Assembly (NCBI RefSeq): GCF_014334015.1
Contig: NZ_CP060488.1
Span: 633,501 to 697,500 of the forward strand
DNA: 64,000 nt
Direction of reading: 5' to 3'
Source: Bacteroides sp. M10
Lineage (GTDB): Bacteria; Bacteroidota; Bacteroidia; Bacteroidales; Bacteroidaceae
The notes beneath the pieces were generated by a model. That model saw nothing but the letters and a program-made list of their open reading frames with translations. It had not been told where the DNA came from and did not search any database. The translations under genes were made by a program, and so were the position numbers. Of the stretch, positions 8,423-18,200 are shown in pieces; position 1 is the stretch's first letter; every line of letters starts with the position of its first letter.

Positions 8423-9331
8423 TTAACATATAAACTTTAGTTCCACATTTTTCTTTCCCACCACAAGCTCTACTTTTGCACCGTTGATAAGCGGAAGATT
8501 ATGAGTCACATGTCCCACCGGGAAATTGAAACACACGGGATAATCATACTCTTTTACTAAATCTGCCAAAGCAGCATACAGTTCCTTGCCCAACGAACAG
8601 TCTTCTTCATATTCTGTAAATTGACCGATAATCAATCCGGACAGTTTTTCTAATACGCCCCCCAGTTTCAAATTATACATCATACGTTCGATGGCATGCG
8701 GACGTTCACTAACATCTTCAATAAACAGTATAGTGCCTTCTGCCGGAATATCATAAGGAGTGCCACGCAAACCGTAGGCTACCGCCATGTTACCGCCATG
8801 CAAAACGCCTTGTGCCGTCCCCTGCTTGTTCAGTTTATGCTTCTCGCACATGTAAGAAGGAATATTTCCCAATAGAATATCCTTCAGATAGTTCGCACAA
8901 AGATCGTCTTCCGGTTCCACCGTAAGATGACGTGCCATCAATGAATGAAGGGAAGCATATCCATTTTTCTGAAACAAATTGTGCAAGGCGGTTATATCGC
9001 TAAAGCCCAGTAACCATTTCGGATGTTCACGAAAGGCCGTAAAATCAATTTTATCAATCAAATGTACCGCCCCGTACCCTCCACGACTACAAAGAATAGC
9101 CTTCACTTTAGGGTCGTCCATCGCATCCTGCAAATCTTTCAGCCGCTGCTTGATTGTCCCGGCATATCTTCCGGATGAACTTCCGGCATGCTTTCCTATA
9201 GCCACTTTCAAGCCCCATGATTCCATCCGTTTCTTGGCTCCTTTCAGGAATTGTTGGTCTATCTTACTCGAAGGTGATACAATAACCACTTTATCACCTT
9301 TCTGCAAAAAAGGAGGAAATTGAATATCCAT
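8423..9331 (-). CDS. LD-carboxypeptidase, peptidase family S66
   Basis: Trims the terminal D-residue of muropeptide tetrapeptides, or removes related amide-linked groups as MccF does. The 302-residue protein starts MDIQFPPFLQKGDKVVIVSP. It has CSRGGYG near residue 81 and the nucleophilic elbow LGFSDITAL with Ser111. Glu205 in ILFIEDVSE and His274 in FPVGHVTHNLP are the likely remaining triad members. There is no signal peptide, so it acts in the cytoplasm on recycled wall fragments. The start at 9331 was chosen because the longer frame runs into the GH16 gene, whose stop is eight bases upstream. Confidence 0.9.
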   Translation of the reverse strand: MDIQFPPFLQKGDKVVIVSPSSKIDQQFLKGAKKRMESWGLKVAIGKHAGSSSGRYAGTIKQRLKDLQDAMDDPKVKAILCSRGGYGAVHLIDKIDFTAFREHPKWLLGFSDITALHNLFQKNGYASLHSLMARHLTVEPEDDLCANYLKDILLGNIPSYMCEKHKLNKQGTAQGVLHGGNMAVAYGLRGTPYDIPAEGTILFIEDVSERPHAIERMMYNLKLGGVLEKLSGLIIGQFTEYEEDCSLGKELYAALADLVKEYDYPVCFNFPVGHVTHNLPLINGAKVELVVGKKNVELKFIC

Positions 9332-9339
9332 ATATGTTC

Positions 9340-10143
9340 TTATTTTATTGACTTTCGTTGATAAAAACGCACCCAGTCCACTTCCATTTCTACCGGAAGA
9401 TCCTCGGGAGAGACTGCTCCCACCCACGAGCCTCCCAACTGCATATCAATCAGCAGATAAAAGGGCTGATTAAAAGGGAATTGTCCTTCTTCTTTCGTTT
9501 GTATGCGGGGGTAAGTAAACGTATGTACATCATTGACATAAAATGAAAGACTGTCCGAATACATTTCGACTGCAAAAATATTGTAGCGGTCAGGGTGAAT
9601 CACTCCCGTAGAATGTGATACCGGATGATCCTTGATTCCCAGCGTATAAGTGTAATGGGAATGGACTGTCTGATAAGCAATAGAATCGCTATTCAAACGT
9701 TCCATGATATCAATCTCACCGCCAGATGGCCATGCCGCTCCTTCAGGCAACATCCAGATGGCAGGCCACGCTCCTCCCGCCGCATTCAACTTGGCACAAA
9801 TCTCAATACGCCCGTTCGTAAAAGCCTTTTTACCTTTTGTATACACACCACCTGTCAAATAAGGGGCAGTGTCATTGCGTTGGGTATGATTGACAATACC
9901 TCTCAACACCAGTTTGCCTTTACGCATGGCATAGCAGGAATCAAAGTCTGTCATATAGTTATTCCAGTCTGACTTACCTCGTGGAATCTTGCTCCAGACC
10001 TGTGAATCGAAACTCTTTTTCTGATTAAAGTTCTCTTCCCAGATCAAAGACCAACCGGAAGACGTCTTGCTGCTTTTACAGGAAACAAGCGTCCAACAAA
10101 GGAGAATTAAGCTAAGAAATAATAGATTTTTAAACTGTTTCAT
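9340..10143 (-). CDS. Glycoside hydrolase family 16 lipoprotein (beta-glucanase-like)
   Basis: Likely endo-acting hydrolase of beta-1,3 or mixed-linkage beta-glucans. The 267 residues include a lipoprotein signal (lipobox LVSC, Cys22) and a single GH16 jelly roll from about residue 31 to the end. The catalytic motif is GGEIDIMERL with Glu143 (nucleophile), Asp145 and Glu148 (acid/base); the EIDIME spacing fits the laminarinase-type subgroup. Upstream aromatic sites include AWPAIWMLP. No SusC/D pair lies nearby, so it is a stand-alone enzyme at the head of a minus-strand run. Confidence 0.9.
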   Translation of the reverse strand: MKQFKNLLFLSLILLCWTLVSCKSSKTSSGWSLIWEENFNQKKSFDSQVWSKIPRGKSDWNNYMTDFDSCYAMRKGKLVLRGIVNHTQRNDTAPYLTGGVYTKGKKAFTNGRIEICAKLNAAGGAWPAIWMLPEGAAWPSGGEIDIMERLNSDSIAYQTVHSHYTYTLGIKDHPVSHSTGVIHPDRYNIFAVEMYSDSLSFYVNDVHTFTYPRIQTKEEGQFPFNQPFYLLIDMQLGGSWVGAVSPEDLPVEMEVDWVRFYQRKSIK

Positions 10144-10174
10144 GGTGCTTTTATTTTATTGGGGGATTTATTTG

Positions 10175-10182
10175 CAAAAATA
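10175..10182 (-). promoter_or_regulatory. -7 box for the GH16-led minus-strand genes
   Basis: Read on the minus strand this is TATTTTTG, a match to TAnnTTTG, 32 bp before the GH16 ATG. The -33 element is not clear. Confidence 0.5.
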
Positions 10183-10322
10183 CAGGAAAAAACGGTTCCA
10201 TGCACATCCAACAGCCAAAACAAATAAAATATAGCAAAATGTTACATAATGGATGTAATTTTTTGGGTTATAATCATTATTTTTTCAATCATTTTTCTGA
10301 TATTTGCTAAAAATCTAACGTT

Positions 10323-11282
10323 ATGGAACCTATTCTAAATTTTGCCCAGTTAACGGCTCATCTTAAAAAACTAAACCATAGAAAACGAATTGCCGTGGTC
10401 TGTGCGAACGATCCTAACACTGAATATGCCATCTCCCGTGCTTTGGAAGAAGGGATTGCAGAATTTCTGATGATTGGAGATTCTACCATTCTGAAGAAAT
10501 ATCCCACGCTCAAACAATATCCTGAATACGTAAAAACCATCCACATAGAAAATCCGGATGAAGCGGCGCGCGAAGCTGTCCGCATTGTGCGTGAAGGAGG
10601 AGCGGATATTTTGATGAAAGGGATTATCAATACGGACAACTTACTGCATGCCATACTCGACAAAGAAAAAGGTTTGTTACCGAAAGGGAAAATCCTCACG
10701 CATCTGGCAGTAATGGAAATTCCTACTTACCATAAACTGCTTTTCTTCTCGGATGCCGCCGTCATTCCGCGTCCTACTTTACAGCAACGTATAGAAATGA
10801 TCTGGTATGCTATCTGCACCTGCCGTCACTTTGGCATCGAACAACCGCGTGTCGCGTTGATTCACTGCACAGAAAAAGTGAGTGCCAAGTTCCCTCATTC
10901 ACTAGATTATGTGAATATCGTAGAACTTGCCGAAGCGGGAGAATTCGGAAATGTGATTATTGACGGTCCGCTGGATGTACGTACTGCCTGCGAACAAGCA
11001 AGTGGTGATATTAAAGGGATTGTATCTCCTATCAACGGACAGGCAGATGTCTTGATATTCCCGAACATTGAGTCGGGTAATGCATTCTACAAATCCGTCT
11101 CTCTGTTCGCACAGGCAGAAATGGCAGGATTGCTGCAAGGTCCTATTTGCCCTGTAGTACTTCCATCGCGTAGTGATTCCGGCTTGTCCAAATATTACAG
11201 CATTGCAATGGCCTGCTTACAAGTGTCAGGAGATTGCAAATGCAGAAAACAAGTCAGCCAAGTCACCGGCTCATCATTCTAA
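10323..11282 (+). CDS. ptb: Phosphate butyryltransferase
   Basis: Transfers an acyl group between CoA and phosphate (butyryl-CoA or branched-chain acyl-CoA to acyl-phosphate). The 319-residue protein is a single PTA_PTB domain. It has the conserved stretches GGADILMKGIINTDNLLHAIL, in its MKG form, KILTHLAVMEIP, FFSDAAVIPRPTL and the C-terminal LFAQAEMAGLLQGPICPVVLPSRSDS. It is followed 26 bp later by the matching kinase, so the pair yields ATP from acyl-CoA. Bacteroides are not strong butyrate makers; isobutyrate and isovalerate from amino acids are the likely products. Confidence 0.92.
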   Translation: MEPILNFAQLTAHLKKLNHRKRIAVVCANDPNTEYAISRALEEGIAEFLMIGDSTILKKYPTLKQYPEYVKTIHIENPDEAAREAVRIVREGGADILMKGIINTDNLLHAILDKEKGLLPKGKILTHLAVMEIPTYHKLLFFSDAAVIPRPTLQQRIEMIWYAICTCRHFGIEQPRVALIHCTEKVSAKFPHSLDYVNIVELAEAGEFGNVIIDGPLDVRTACEQASGDIKGIVSPINGQADVLIFPNIESGNAFYKSVSLFAQAEMAGLLQGPICPVVLPSRSDSGLSKYYSIAMACLQVSGDCKCRKQVSQVTGSSF

Positions 11283-11307
11283 ATTCACCACTAAAAGCCT
11301 ACTATTC

Positions 11308-12369
11308 ATGAAAATTCTGGTTATCAACCCCGGTTCTACTTCTACTAAAATAGCAGTTTACGAAAATGAAACTCCGCTGTTTGTCAGTAATATAAAACAT
11401 TCTGTAGAAGAACTATCCGCTTTTCCGGAGGTAATAGACCAGTTTGAATTCCGGAAAAACCTGGTGTTACAAGAATTGGAAAACAATAAGATACCTTTTT
11501 CTTTTGATGCAATCATCGGACGCGGCGGTTTAGTAAAACCGATACCAGGCGGAGTGTATGAGGTAAATGAAGCCATGAAACGTGATACCGTACATGCCAT
11601 GCGTACCCATGCCTGTAACTTAGGAGGGTTGATTGCCAGCGAGCTGGCTTCTACATTACCCAACTGTCCGGCTTTCATTGCTGATCCGGGAGTGGTGGAT
11701 GAATTGGAGGATATAGCACGCATTACTGGTTCTCCTTTAATGCCGAAGATCACCATCTGGCATGCATTAAACCAGAAAGCAATCGCCCGCCGCTTTGCCA
11801 AAGAGCAGGGAACCCAATACGAAAATCTGGATTTAATTATCTGCCATCTGGGAGGTGGCATCTCTGTCGCAGTCCATCACCACGGACGAGCCATTGACGC
11901 CAACAATGCATTGGACGGTGAAGGTCCTTTCTCACCGGAACGTGCCGGTACACTTCCCGCCGGTCAACTGATCGACCTATGTTTTAGCGGTCAACTCACC
12001 AAAGACGAATTGAAAAAACGTATCTCCGGACGCGCCGGACTGACCGCCCATCTAGGTACAACCGATGTTCCCGCCATTATACAATCTATCGAAGAAGGAG
12101 ATAAAAAAGCGGAACTGATACTGGATGCCATGATTTACAATGTTGCAAAAGCAATAGGAGCCAGTGCCACCGTACTTTGTGGGAAGATAGATGCCATCCT
12201 TCTGACAGGAGGTATCGCCTATTCGGACCATGTGATTTCAAGACTGAAAAAGAGAATCTCTTTCCTGGCTCCCATCTATGTTTATCCCGGAGAGAATGAA
12301 ATGGAGTCGTTAGCATTTAATGCCATAGGAGCACTAAAGGGGGAATTGCCGATACAAATCTATAAATAG
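11308..12369 (+). CDS. buk: Butyrate kinase
   Basis: Makes ATP and the free short-chain fatty acid from acyl-phosphate. The 354-residue protein from the ATG at 11308 starts MKILVINPGSTSTKIAVYEN, the acetokinase-family phosphate-1 motif. It then shows the loop IIGRGGLVKPIPGGVY, the ICHLGGGISVAVHHHGRAID block and the adenosine motif LTGGIAYS. The upstream part of the open frame overlaps ptb and has no family similarity, so the shorter start is used. It forms an operon with ptb. No clear terminator was found in the 48 bp before the end of the convergent Kelch regulator gene. Confidence 0.93.
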   Translation: MKILVINPGSTSTKIAVYENETPLFVSNIKHSVEELSAFPEVIDQFEFRKNLVLQELENNKIPFSFDAIIGRGGLVKPIPGGVYEVNEAMKRDTVHAMRTHACNLGGLIASELASTLPNCPAFIADPGVVDELEDIARITGSPLMPKITIWHALNQKAIARRFAKEQGTQYENLDLIICHLGGGISVAVHHHGRAIDANNALDGEGPFSPERAGTLPAGQLIDLCFSGQLTKDELKKRISGRAGLTAHLGTTDVPAIIQSIEEGDKKAELILDAMIYNVAKAIGASATVLCGKIDAILLTGGIAYSDHVISRLKKRISFLAPIYVYPGENEMESLAFNAIGALKGELPIQIYK

Positions 12370-12417
12370 GCAGTCGCACAAAAAGGCTATTCAGTTATAA
12401 ATACGACATTGTTTCCT

Positions 12418-14961
12418 TTAATTAAGGACAACTCCTCCTGATAAACTCTGCAAAGTTACAGAATAGTTTTCCCCCTGTAGCATTTGATATTGCTTTGCAA
12501 AAAGTTTATATCTGGTCTTTGCCTCCTTATATAGCCCCTGCTTACAATAAGCACCGATGATTATACGCAATGATTTTTCATTCAACGGGTCTAAATTAAA
12601 ACTAGCATTAGCCATCGCAATAGCTTTGGTATATTTCTCTTCTTCATACCACACTTCTGCCTGTCTGCTTAATGTAGGTTCTAATTGCGCCTCCACCAGT
12701 GCCTTGAAATGGTCGAATAAAGGAATATCCAATGATTTCAGGAAAGCTCCCTGCGATACAATCTCACAGAGTCGTTCATATTGTTCTTCTACAGGATTAC
12801 CCGTCAATATCTCCATACATTGCAGATAATCACAATAACAAGGTTCCTGCAATATCAAACGAAAAACATTCTTCTCATAAACAAGAGAAATGCCATCCAA
12901 TTCAGCCAGTGTTTTCCGCAGATGGTTCAGGGTAACTCCCCGGATATTCTTTACCTTATTCTCTGTCTTGTCGGGCCATAATTGTTCACTCAATTCTTGC
13001 GAGGTGATTCCTTCGGAAAGACTATATTCGAAAATCAAGATGAAAGCTTGTTTTAGTTTAGGACTGAACAAGTAATTAATTTCCCGATTATGCCGATCCC
13101 TGACTGAAAAGTTTCCAAATAAATAAATCGAATTAGGACGATTATGCAGGTTATCCACAATTTCCCCTTCTCCCTCCGGCAACTCCGGTTCCTCATTATC
13201 AATTTGATTTTCGGAACGATTCTTTCTTTTTATAAAAATATAAATAGAAACAACAGCCAACAAAGCCGCAATGACAATAACGCCAACAAGCATGATCCAG
13301 AAAAATAGACTCGAAGTGTCGTCTACTTCCATCTGCTCTTTTGTGATGGGTGGAAAAGAGAGACTATAAATATTGGAAACTGATGCCTGATCTTGATTAT
13401 CAAATTCTAAAGTCACTGCATAAAGTTCGTTTCTATTTGCATTGTAATAAAGATTAGCATTGGTTGCTATCTTATCAGAACGCATAGGAATAGAATCACC
13501 GTATACTTGGTAAGACCCATCGGATATGGAGAACCGATACAGGCACAAATACGACTGGGAATAATGTTCCGGATAGAACAAAGTATAGAAAGTAGAATCC
13601 CCTGGTAAAATCATATTTCTTACCGGCACCATGTTTGCTTGATTCCATTTAATTTCCCACATCTTTTTCAGATGATTCGTATTCAAGTCCAGTTTGTAGA
13701 GGTCATAGTAGTATCTTCGCTCAATAGCCTGATCCCCGGACTCATTCCCCATTCCTCCAAAGATATACAGAGAATTGGAAGACGGTTCGTATCCCATAGA
13801 AGTAAAATAACGCGGATCAATATGATCGCCCGTATATTTGATTTCACTCCATTTCCCTGTCACCACATCCATCGCATAGAACCGATTAGAAAAGCGATGG
13901 TTACCAAAACCGCCAAAAATAATGTACCGATGATTGGTCTCATCATAAAAGGCACTATGATGATGCAGTTGTGTAGGCAGAACATCATAGCTCAATGGAG
14001 TCCACTGGTTATTATGCCAATCATACCATGCACTTGCATACCCGCTAAAAGGCGGATCATAAACTTCATAAGCATACAACCGTTCTTGCCCGGTATCGAC
14101 AAAACTCGTGCCCAAACGGAATTTCATCGGACAAGGAGCAGCATATTCTTTCGTGTTGGAAGTGCCGTTCGTTGTATTATAAGTTGTTATCTGCTTGTCA
14201 TTAAAATAATAAATTTCCTGGTTGTGAACATTAAACATAGCCCCCGCCACTTCATTCGATTCAAAGGCTACTTTATGTCGCCAGAAATAAGCATCGTTTA
14301 TCATCCATACCGGACATACCACTTCACCGATACGGCTTCCCTCCGAATCGTGCACTTCATTTCCTTTGTTTTCATTCAAGGGAAATAAGAAAGTAGTTTT
14401 ATCATCTTTGACGGACAAATTACGAATCCCGAAAGAAGGAATATCAATAATATATTCACTACGTCCGAAATACATCACCGGCTTCCAGCTTTGCTCTGCA
14501 AAATTTAAGTCCGGACAAGTTGATCTCTCTTTATTAACCTTTAATGTGACGTCGTTTTTAACCAGATTAAATAGGATTTGCACCTGTTGCCATCGTCGGC
14601 GATTGAACTCTTCCTTATTCAAATGCAACGTAACCAGATTCTGTTTTCCTTCTTCATTCAGCTTGAAAATTACATCCTGTTCCTCACTATTAAAGGACAA
14701 TGTATAAATAAGATTCTGCTTTTCATTCTTGATACGGAGCACATTTCCTCTCATCGACGTTTCTGGTGCCGCATAGTCGAAGGCAATATCAAGCCGGTCT
14801 TTAAACGTGTGACTTTTATAGGCAAAGACATTGTATGAGGTTCTGTTTTCAATCGAATTTTCGTCTCTCTGAAATTTTAAGCCTTGAGCACATAAATGAT
14901 TCGACAAAAAAAGAACACCAATACAAACAATAACAGTAAGGTATATTTGTCTATTCCACAT
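12418..14961 (-). CDS. Membrane-spanning PUL regulator: jelly-roll/Kelch sensor, one TM, SARP-like winged helix plus BTAD-like TPRs
   Basis: An 847-residue single-chain sensor-regulator. A signal peptide (1-25, ending CAQ) is followed by a jelly-roll-like region (about 45-190). A Kelch propeller (about 240-540) follows, with repeats such as IIFGGFGNHRFSN and LYIFGGMGNESGD. A membrane helix at about 552-577 ends in KRKNR, which places the remainder inside the cell. Residues 612-705 read as a winged helix (SIYLFGNFSV...LSEQLWPD...LRKTLAELDG), very like the DNA-binding domain of SARP activators. Residues 720-835 are TPR-like helices resembling the BTAD domain. There is no kinase or receiver, so it is not a hybrid two-component system. 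It is transcribed divergently from the SusC-led operon and probably activates it. The domain assignment rests on pattern reading. Confidence 0.8.
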   Translation of the reverse strand: MWNRQIYLTVIVCIGVLFLSNHLCAQGLKFQRDENSIENRTSYNVFAYKSHTFKDRLDIAFDYAAPETSMRGNVLRIKNEKQNLIYTLSFNSEEQDVIFKLNEEGKQNLVTLHLNKEEFNRRRWQQVQILFNLVKNDVTLKVNKERSTCPDLNFAEQSWKPVMYFGRSEYIIDIPSFGIRNLSVKDDKTTFLFPLNENKGNEVHDSEGSRIGEVVCPVWMINDAYFWRHKVAFESNEVAGAMFNVHNQEIYYFNDKQITTYNTTNGTSNTKEYAAPCPMKFRLGTSFVDTGQERLYAYEVYDPPFSGYASAWYDWHNNQWTPLSYDVLPTQLHHHSAFYDETNHRYIIFGGFGNHRFSNRFYAMDVVTGKWSEIKYTGDHIDPRYFTSMGYEPSSNSLYIFGGMGNESGDQAIERRYYYDLYKLDLNTNHLKKMWEIKWNQANMVPVRNMILPGDSTFYTLFYPEHYSQSYLCLYRFSISDGSYQVYGDSIPMRSDKIATNANLYYNANRNELYAVTLEFDNQDQASVSNIYSLSFPPITKEQMEVDDTSSLFFWIMLVGVIVIAALLAVVSIYIFIKRKNRSENQIDNEEPELPEGEGEIVDNLHNRPNSIYLFGNFSVRDRHNREINYLFSPKLKQAFILIFEYSLSEGITSQELSEQLWPDKTENKVKNIRGVTLNHLRKTLAELDGISLVYEKNVFRLILQEPCYCDYLQCMEILTGNPVEEQYERLCEIVSQGAFLKSLDIPLFDHFKALVEAQLEPTLSRQAEVWYEEEKYTKAIAMANASFNLDPLNEKSLRIIIGAYCKQGLYKEAKTRYKLFAKQYQMLQGENYSVTLQSLSGGVVLN

Positions 14962-14994
14962 AGATGATGACTGATCTTATAGATTCATGCGGAA

Positions 14995-15002
14995 CAAAGA
15001 TA
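14995..15002 (-). promoter_or_regulatory. -7 box for the Kelch regulator
   Basis: On the minus strand the sequence is TATCTTTG, a full match to TAnnTTTG, 33 bp before the regulator ATG. This box lies in the 46 bp missing from the duplicate copy at 31 kb. Confidence 0.6.
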
Positions 15003-15058
15003 TATTTTTAGAGTTGAATAACATAATAAAAAGAATACTTTTGCGATAGTTTCTTTAG

Positions 15059-15127
15059 CGGGGTTAACAAAAAAAGCCCCCATTAACCGCCGCATTAATC
15101 CGATTTTAACCACGACTTTAACCCCGA
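15059..15127 (+). promoter_or_regulatory. Tandem operator: one inverted and four direct TTAACC-type repeats
   Basis: Direct repeats begin at 15083 (TTAACCGCCG), 15095 (TTAATCCGA), 15106 (TTAACCACGA) and 15118 (TTAACCCCGA), a period of 12, 11 and 12 bp. An exact inverted copy, CGGGGTTAA, is at 15059-15067. The last repeat ends 5 bp before the SusC -7 box. Direct repeats at one-turn spacing just upstream of the -10 are the known binding pattern of SARP-type activators, so the adjacent regulator is the likely ligand (inference). Confidence 0.72.
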
Positions 15128-15132
15128 AGCTA

Positions 15133-15140
15133 TACTTTTG
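15133..15140 (+). promoter_or_regulatory. -7 box of the SusC-led operon
   Basis: TACTTTTG matches TAnnTTTG. No good -33 element is present at the usual distance; operator repeats fill that place, as expected for an activator-dependent promoter. The 5' leader would be about 100 bases. Confidence 0.65.
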
Positions 15141-15248
15141 TCATGTCTCAACCGGTTGGGACAGTCAACGTTGGCAACACATGAAAACACTGAAAAGTGA
15201 TTCATAACAAAAGAAATGTAGTCAAATAATTAATTGAATTAACCTTGT

Positions 15249-18200
15249 ATGAGAAATGCATTAAAACCCTGTTCGACAAAAAGTTCCTTAATGGTTCTGT
15301 TGTTGATGTTTTTAAGCATTCCTTCATCCGCATCAGAAAAGACGGAAAAGAAGGAAGGCAAATCAGACAGCGAGATCGTATGGCAAAATCAGACGAAAAC
15401 GAAAAGAATAACAGGACGTGTCACTAATAAAGAAGGTGAGCCACTGCCTGGCGTTAATGTAATGGAGAAAGGTACTCAAAATGGAACGATCTCTAATTTG
15501 GACGGACTATATACATTGAATGTATCAGATAAAAATCCACAGGTCGCATTTACCTATATTGGATTCAATCCTGTCACAATCAATATCGGTAGTGCTTCCG
15601 TTTACGACATTATCATGGAAGAAACTATTAATGAAATGGATGAACTGGTAGTGGTAGGTTATAGCCAACAACGGAAAATCAGTTCTATCGGTTCGCAATC
15701 CTCATTGAAAGTATCGGATATAAAAATGCCTTCCGCAAGTCTGACTTCCGCTTTGGTGGGTAGATTGTCTGGCGTTATTGCCGTTCAGCGTACGGGAGAA
15801 CCGGGAAAGGATGCATCGGATATATGGATTCGAGGATATTCCACGCCCAACAATTCGAACCCGCTGATGATTGTGGACGGAGTGGAACGTCCGTTCAATG
15901 ATATCGATCCGGGAGATATAGAATCTATTACCGTACTTAAAGATGCGTCCGCTACTGCTGTGTATGGTGTGCGTGGTGCAAATGGAGTGGTTATCGTAAA
16001 AACGAAACCGGGTATCATAGGCAAGCCGGTAGTCAATGTAGACTATTACGAAAGTTTTACCCAATTCACCAAACAGCCTAAATTCGCTGATGGTATCACT
16101 TATATGAATACAGCCAACGAGGCATTAACCACCGACGGGTTATCGCCAATGTATCTGCCCTCTTACATTAAAAATACAGAATCGGGCATGGACCCGCTTC
16201 TATATCCGAACGTAGACTGGCAAAAAGTAGTATTCAAAGATTGGGGACATCAGCGACGCGTCAATGCAAATATACGGGGAGGTAGCCAAATGGCACAATT
16301 CTATGCTTCTATCAGCTATTTCAACGAAAAAGGAATGGTACGGGAAAATGATTATGAGAATTATAATACGGGCATCAATTATGACCGGTACAACTTCCTC
16401 ACCAATCTGTCTATGAAAGTCACCAGTTCAACTACCGTAGAAATCGGAGCACAGGGACATTTGGGGAATGGTAATTATCCGGGAGTTAATACCGAATCGA
16501 TTTTCTCCTCAACCATCGAAGTTAACCCGGTTTTGTACCCGGTGATGTTTCGTGCTAATGGAGTAGAATATGTTCCGGGACTCCACACGCAAGGTGGTAA
16601 CCGCAATCCGTATGCAGAAGCTACTAAAACAGGATACCGCAAAACGATGGATAATAAAATCATGGCGAATGTACGGTTGACCCAGGATTTAAGTATGCTG
16701 ACCGAAGGGTTAAAATTAAGTGTCATGTATGCATACGACGTTTCCAATCGTCGTGAATCCTCTTATACGAAAAGAGAAAATACATATTACTTCGCCGACC
16801 GCACAGGTGAACCGTATGATGCAGCCGGAAATCCCATCTTAAAAACTACTTGGGATCAGGGTAGTAATGCCCTAGCTTTCAGTGGTACTTTCGGTGGTTA
16901 TCGCAAAGATAATCTCGAAGCTTCCCTGAATTACGACCGCGTATTCGGTAAGCATCGTGTAGGAGCAATGTTCGTATATACCCAACAAAGCAAAACCATC
17001 AATGATGCCGGTGATTTTATTGGTTCATTACCTTATCGCCTGCAAGGTATTGCCGGCCGGGCTACTTATTCATGGCACGACCGTTATTTTGCCGAATTCA
17101 ATATCGGATACAATGGTGGGGAGAACTTCCCTAAAAGCAAACGCTTCGGTACTTTCCCTGCATTCGGTGTCGGCTGGGTACTCTCCAACGAGAAATTCTG
17201 GGAACCGATTCAAAATGTATTTTCATTCATGAAGGTACGCTATACAAACGGCCGTGTCGGTAGCAGCGACGTGGATGGTGCAGCCAGACGTTTTATGTAT
17301 ATTGACCAATATGACTGGGCGGCTGACTATGGGGATACTTTCGGTAGCAACGTCGGAGTTGACGGAGTCCGCATTAAAAACCCGGCTACTCCCTTAACTT
17401 GGGAAATTGCTCACAAGCAGGATTTAGGTATCGACTTGAAATTCTTCCGTGACGAGCTATCTGTTACTGTTGACTTCTACAAGGAAAATAGAAAGCAAAT
17501 TCTATTAAACCGCACCAACTCCCTACCCGGATTCGCCGGATTCCAGGAAACGCCTTATGGCAACGTAGGTAAAACCAGAACAAAAGGATACGACCTGTCA
17601 CTGGAATATTTCAAGCAATTCAATAAAGACCTGGCACTGACCGTAAGAGGTAATTTCACCTATACGGATGTGGTCTGGGTGGATGATGACACTCCTGACA
17701 AAAAGTTTCCCTGGAGAAACAGAGAGGGACATAGCCTGAAAGCTCTGGAAGGCTTTACCGCCGACGGACTATATACGCAACAGGATATCGACGCCATAAA
17801 GAACTGGCTGGCATTGCCGGAAGCGCAAAGACAAAATACGGCACAACCTTTCCCTACTCCGTATAAGGTAGGCTTGAACCAAGTGCGTGCCGGTGATATC
17901 AAGTACAAAGACCTGAATGGAGACGGCACTATCAATGATGATGATATTTCCTGGATAGGAAACGGAGATATTCCCAAGATTAACTATGGATTCGGATTCA
18001 ACCTTGATTACAAAGCTTTCTCTATTGGAGCATTATTCCAGGGAACTGCCAAAGCCGACCGTTTGATTTCCGGATTTGTGCATGCCTTCAATAATTCTTC
18101 CGCTGGAAATGTTTTCAGTAATATCGACGACCGCTGGACAGAAAATAATCCTAACCAGAATGCATTCTATCCCCGCCTTTCTTATGGTAACGATGCACCG

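Larger units (their letters stand above)
14771..15192. repeat. Copy A of a duplicated regulator-5'-end and promoter segment
   Basis: This stretch holds the first 64 codons of the Kelch regulator, the divergent intergenic region and the SusC leader. It recurs with high identity at 30917-31292 in the same orientation. Copy A is the intact one: the regulator reads through and its -7 box is present. Relative to copy B it contains an extra 46 bp (14966-15011). Confidence 0.9.

Noticed and set aside
13639..14388. 249-codon plus-strand frame inside the Kelch regulator
   Set aside because: Antisense shadow; the Kelch motifs on the other strand explain the sequence.
12418..14961. Hybrid two-component system of the usual PUL type
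   Set aside because: No HisKA, HATPase, receiver or AraC-type HTH domain; the cytoplasmic part is a winged helix with TPR-like helices.
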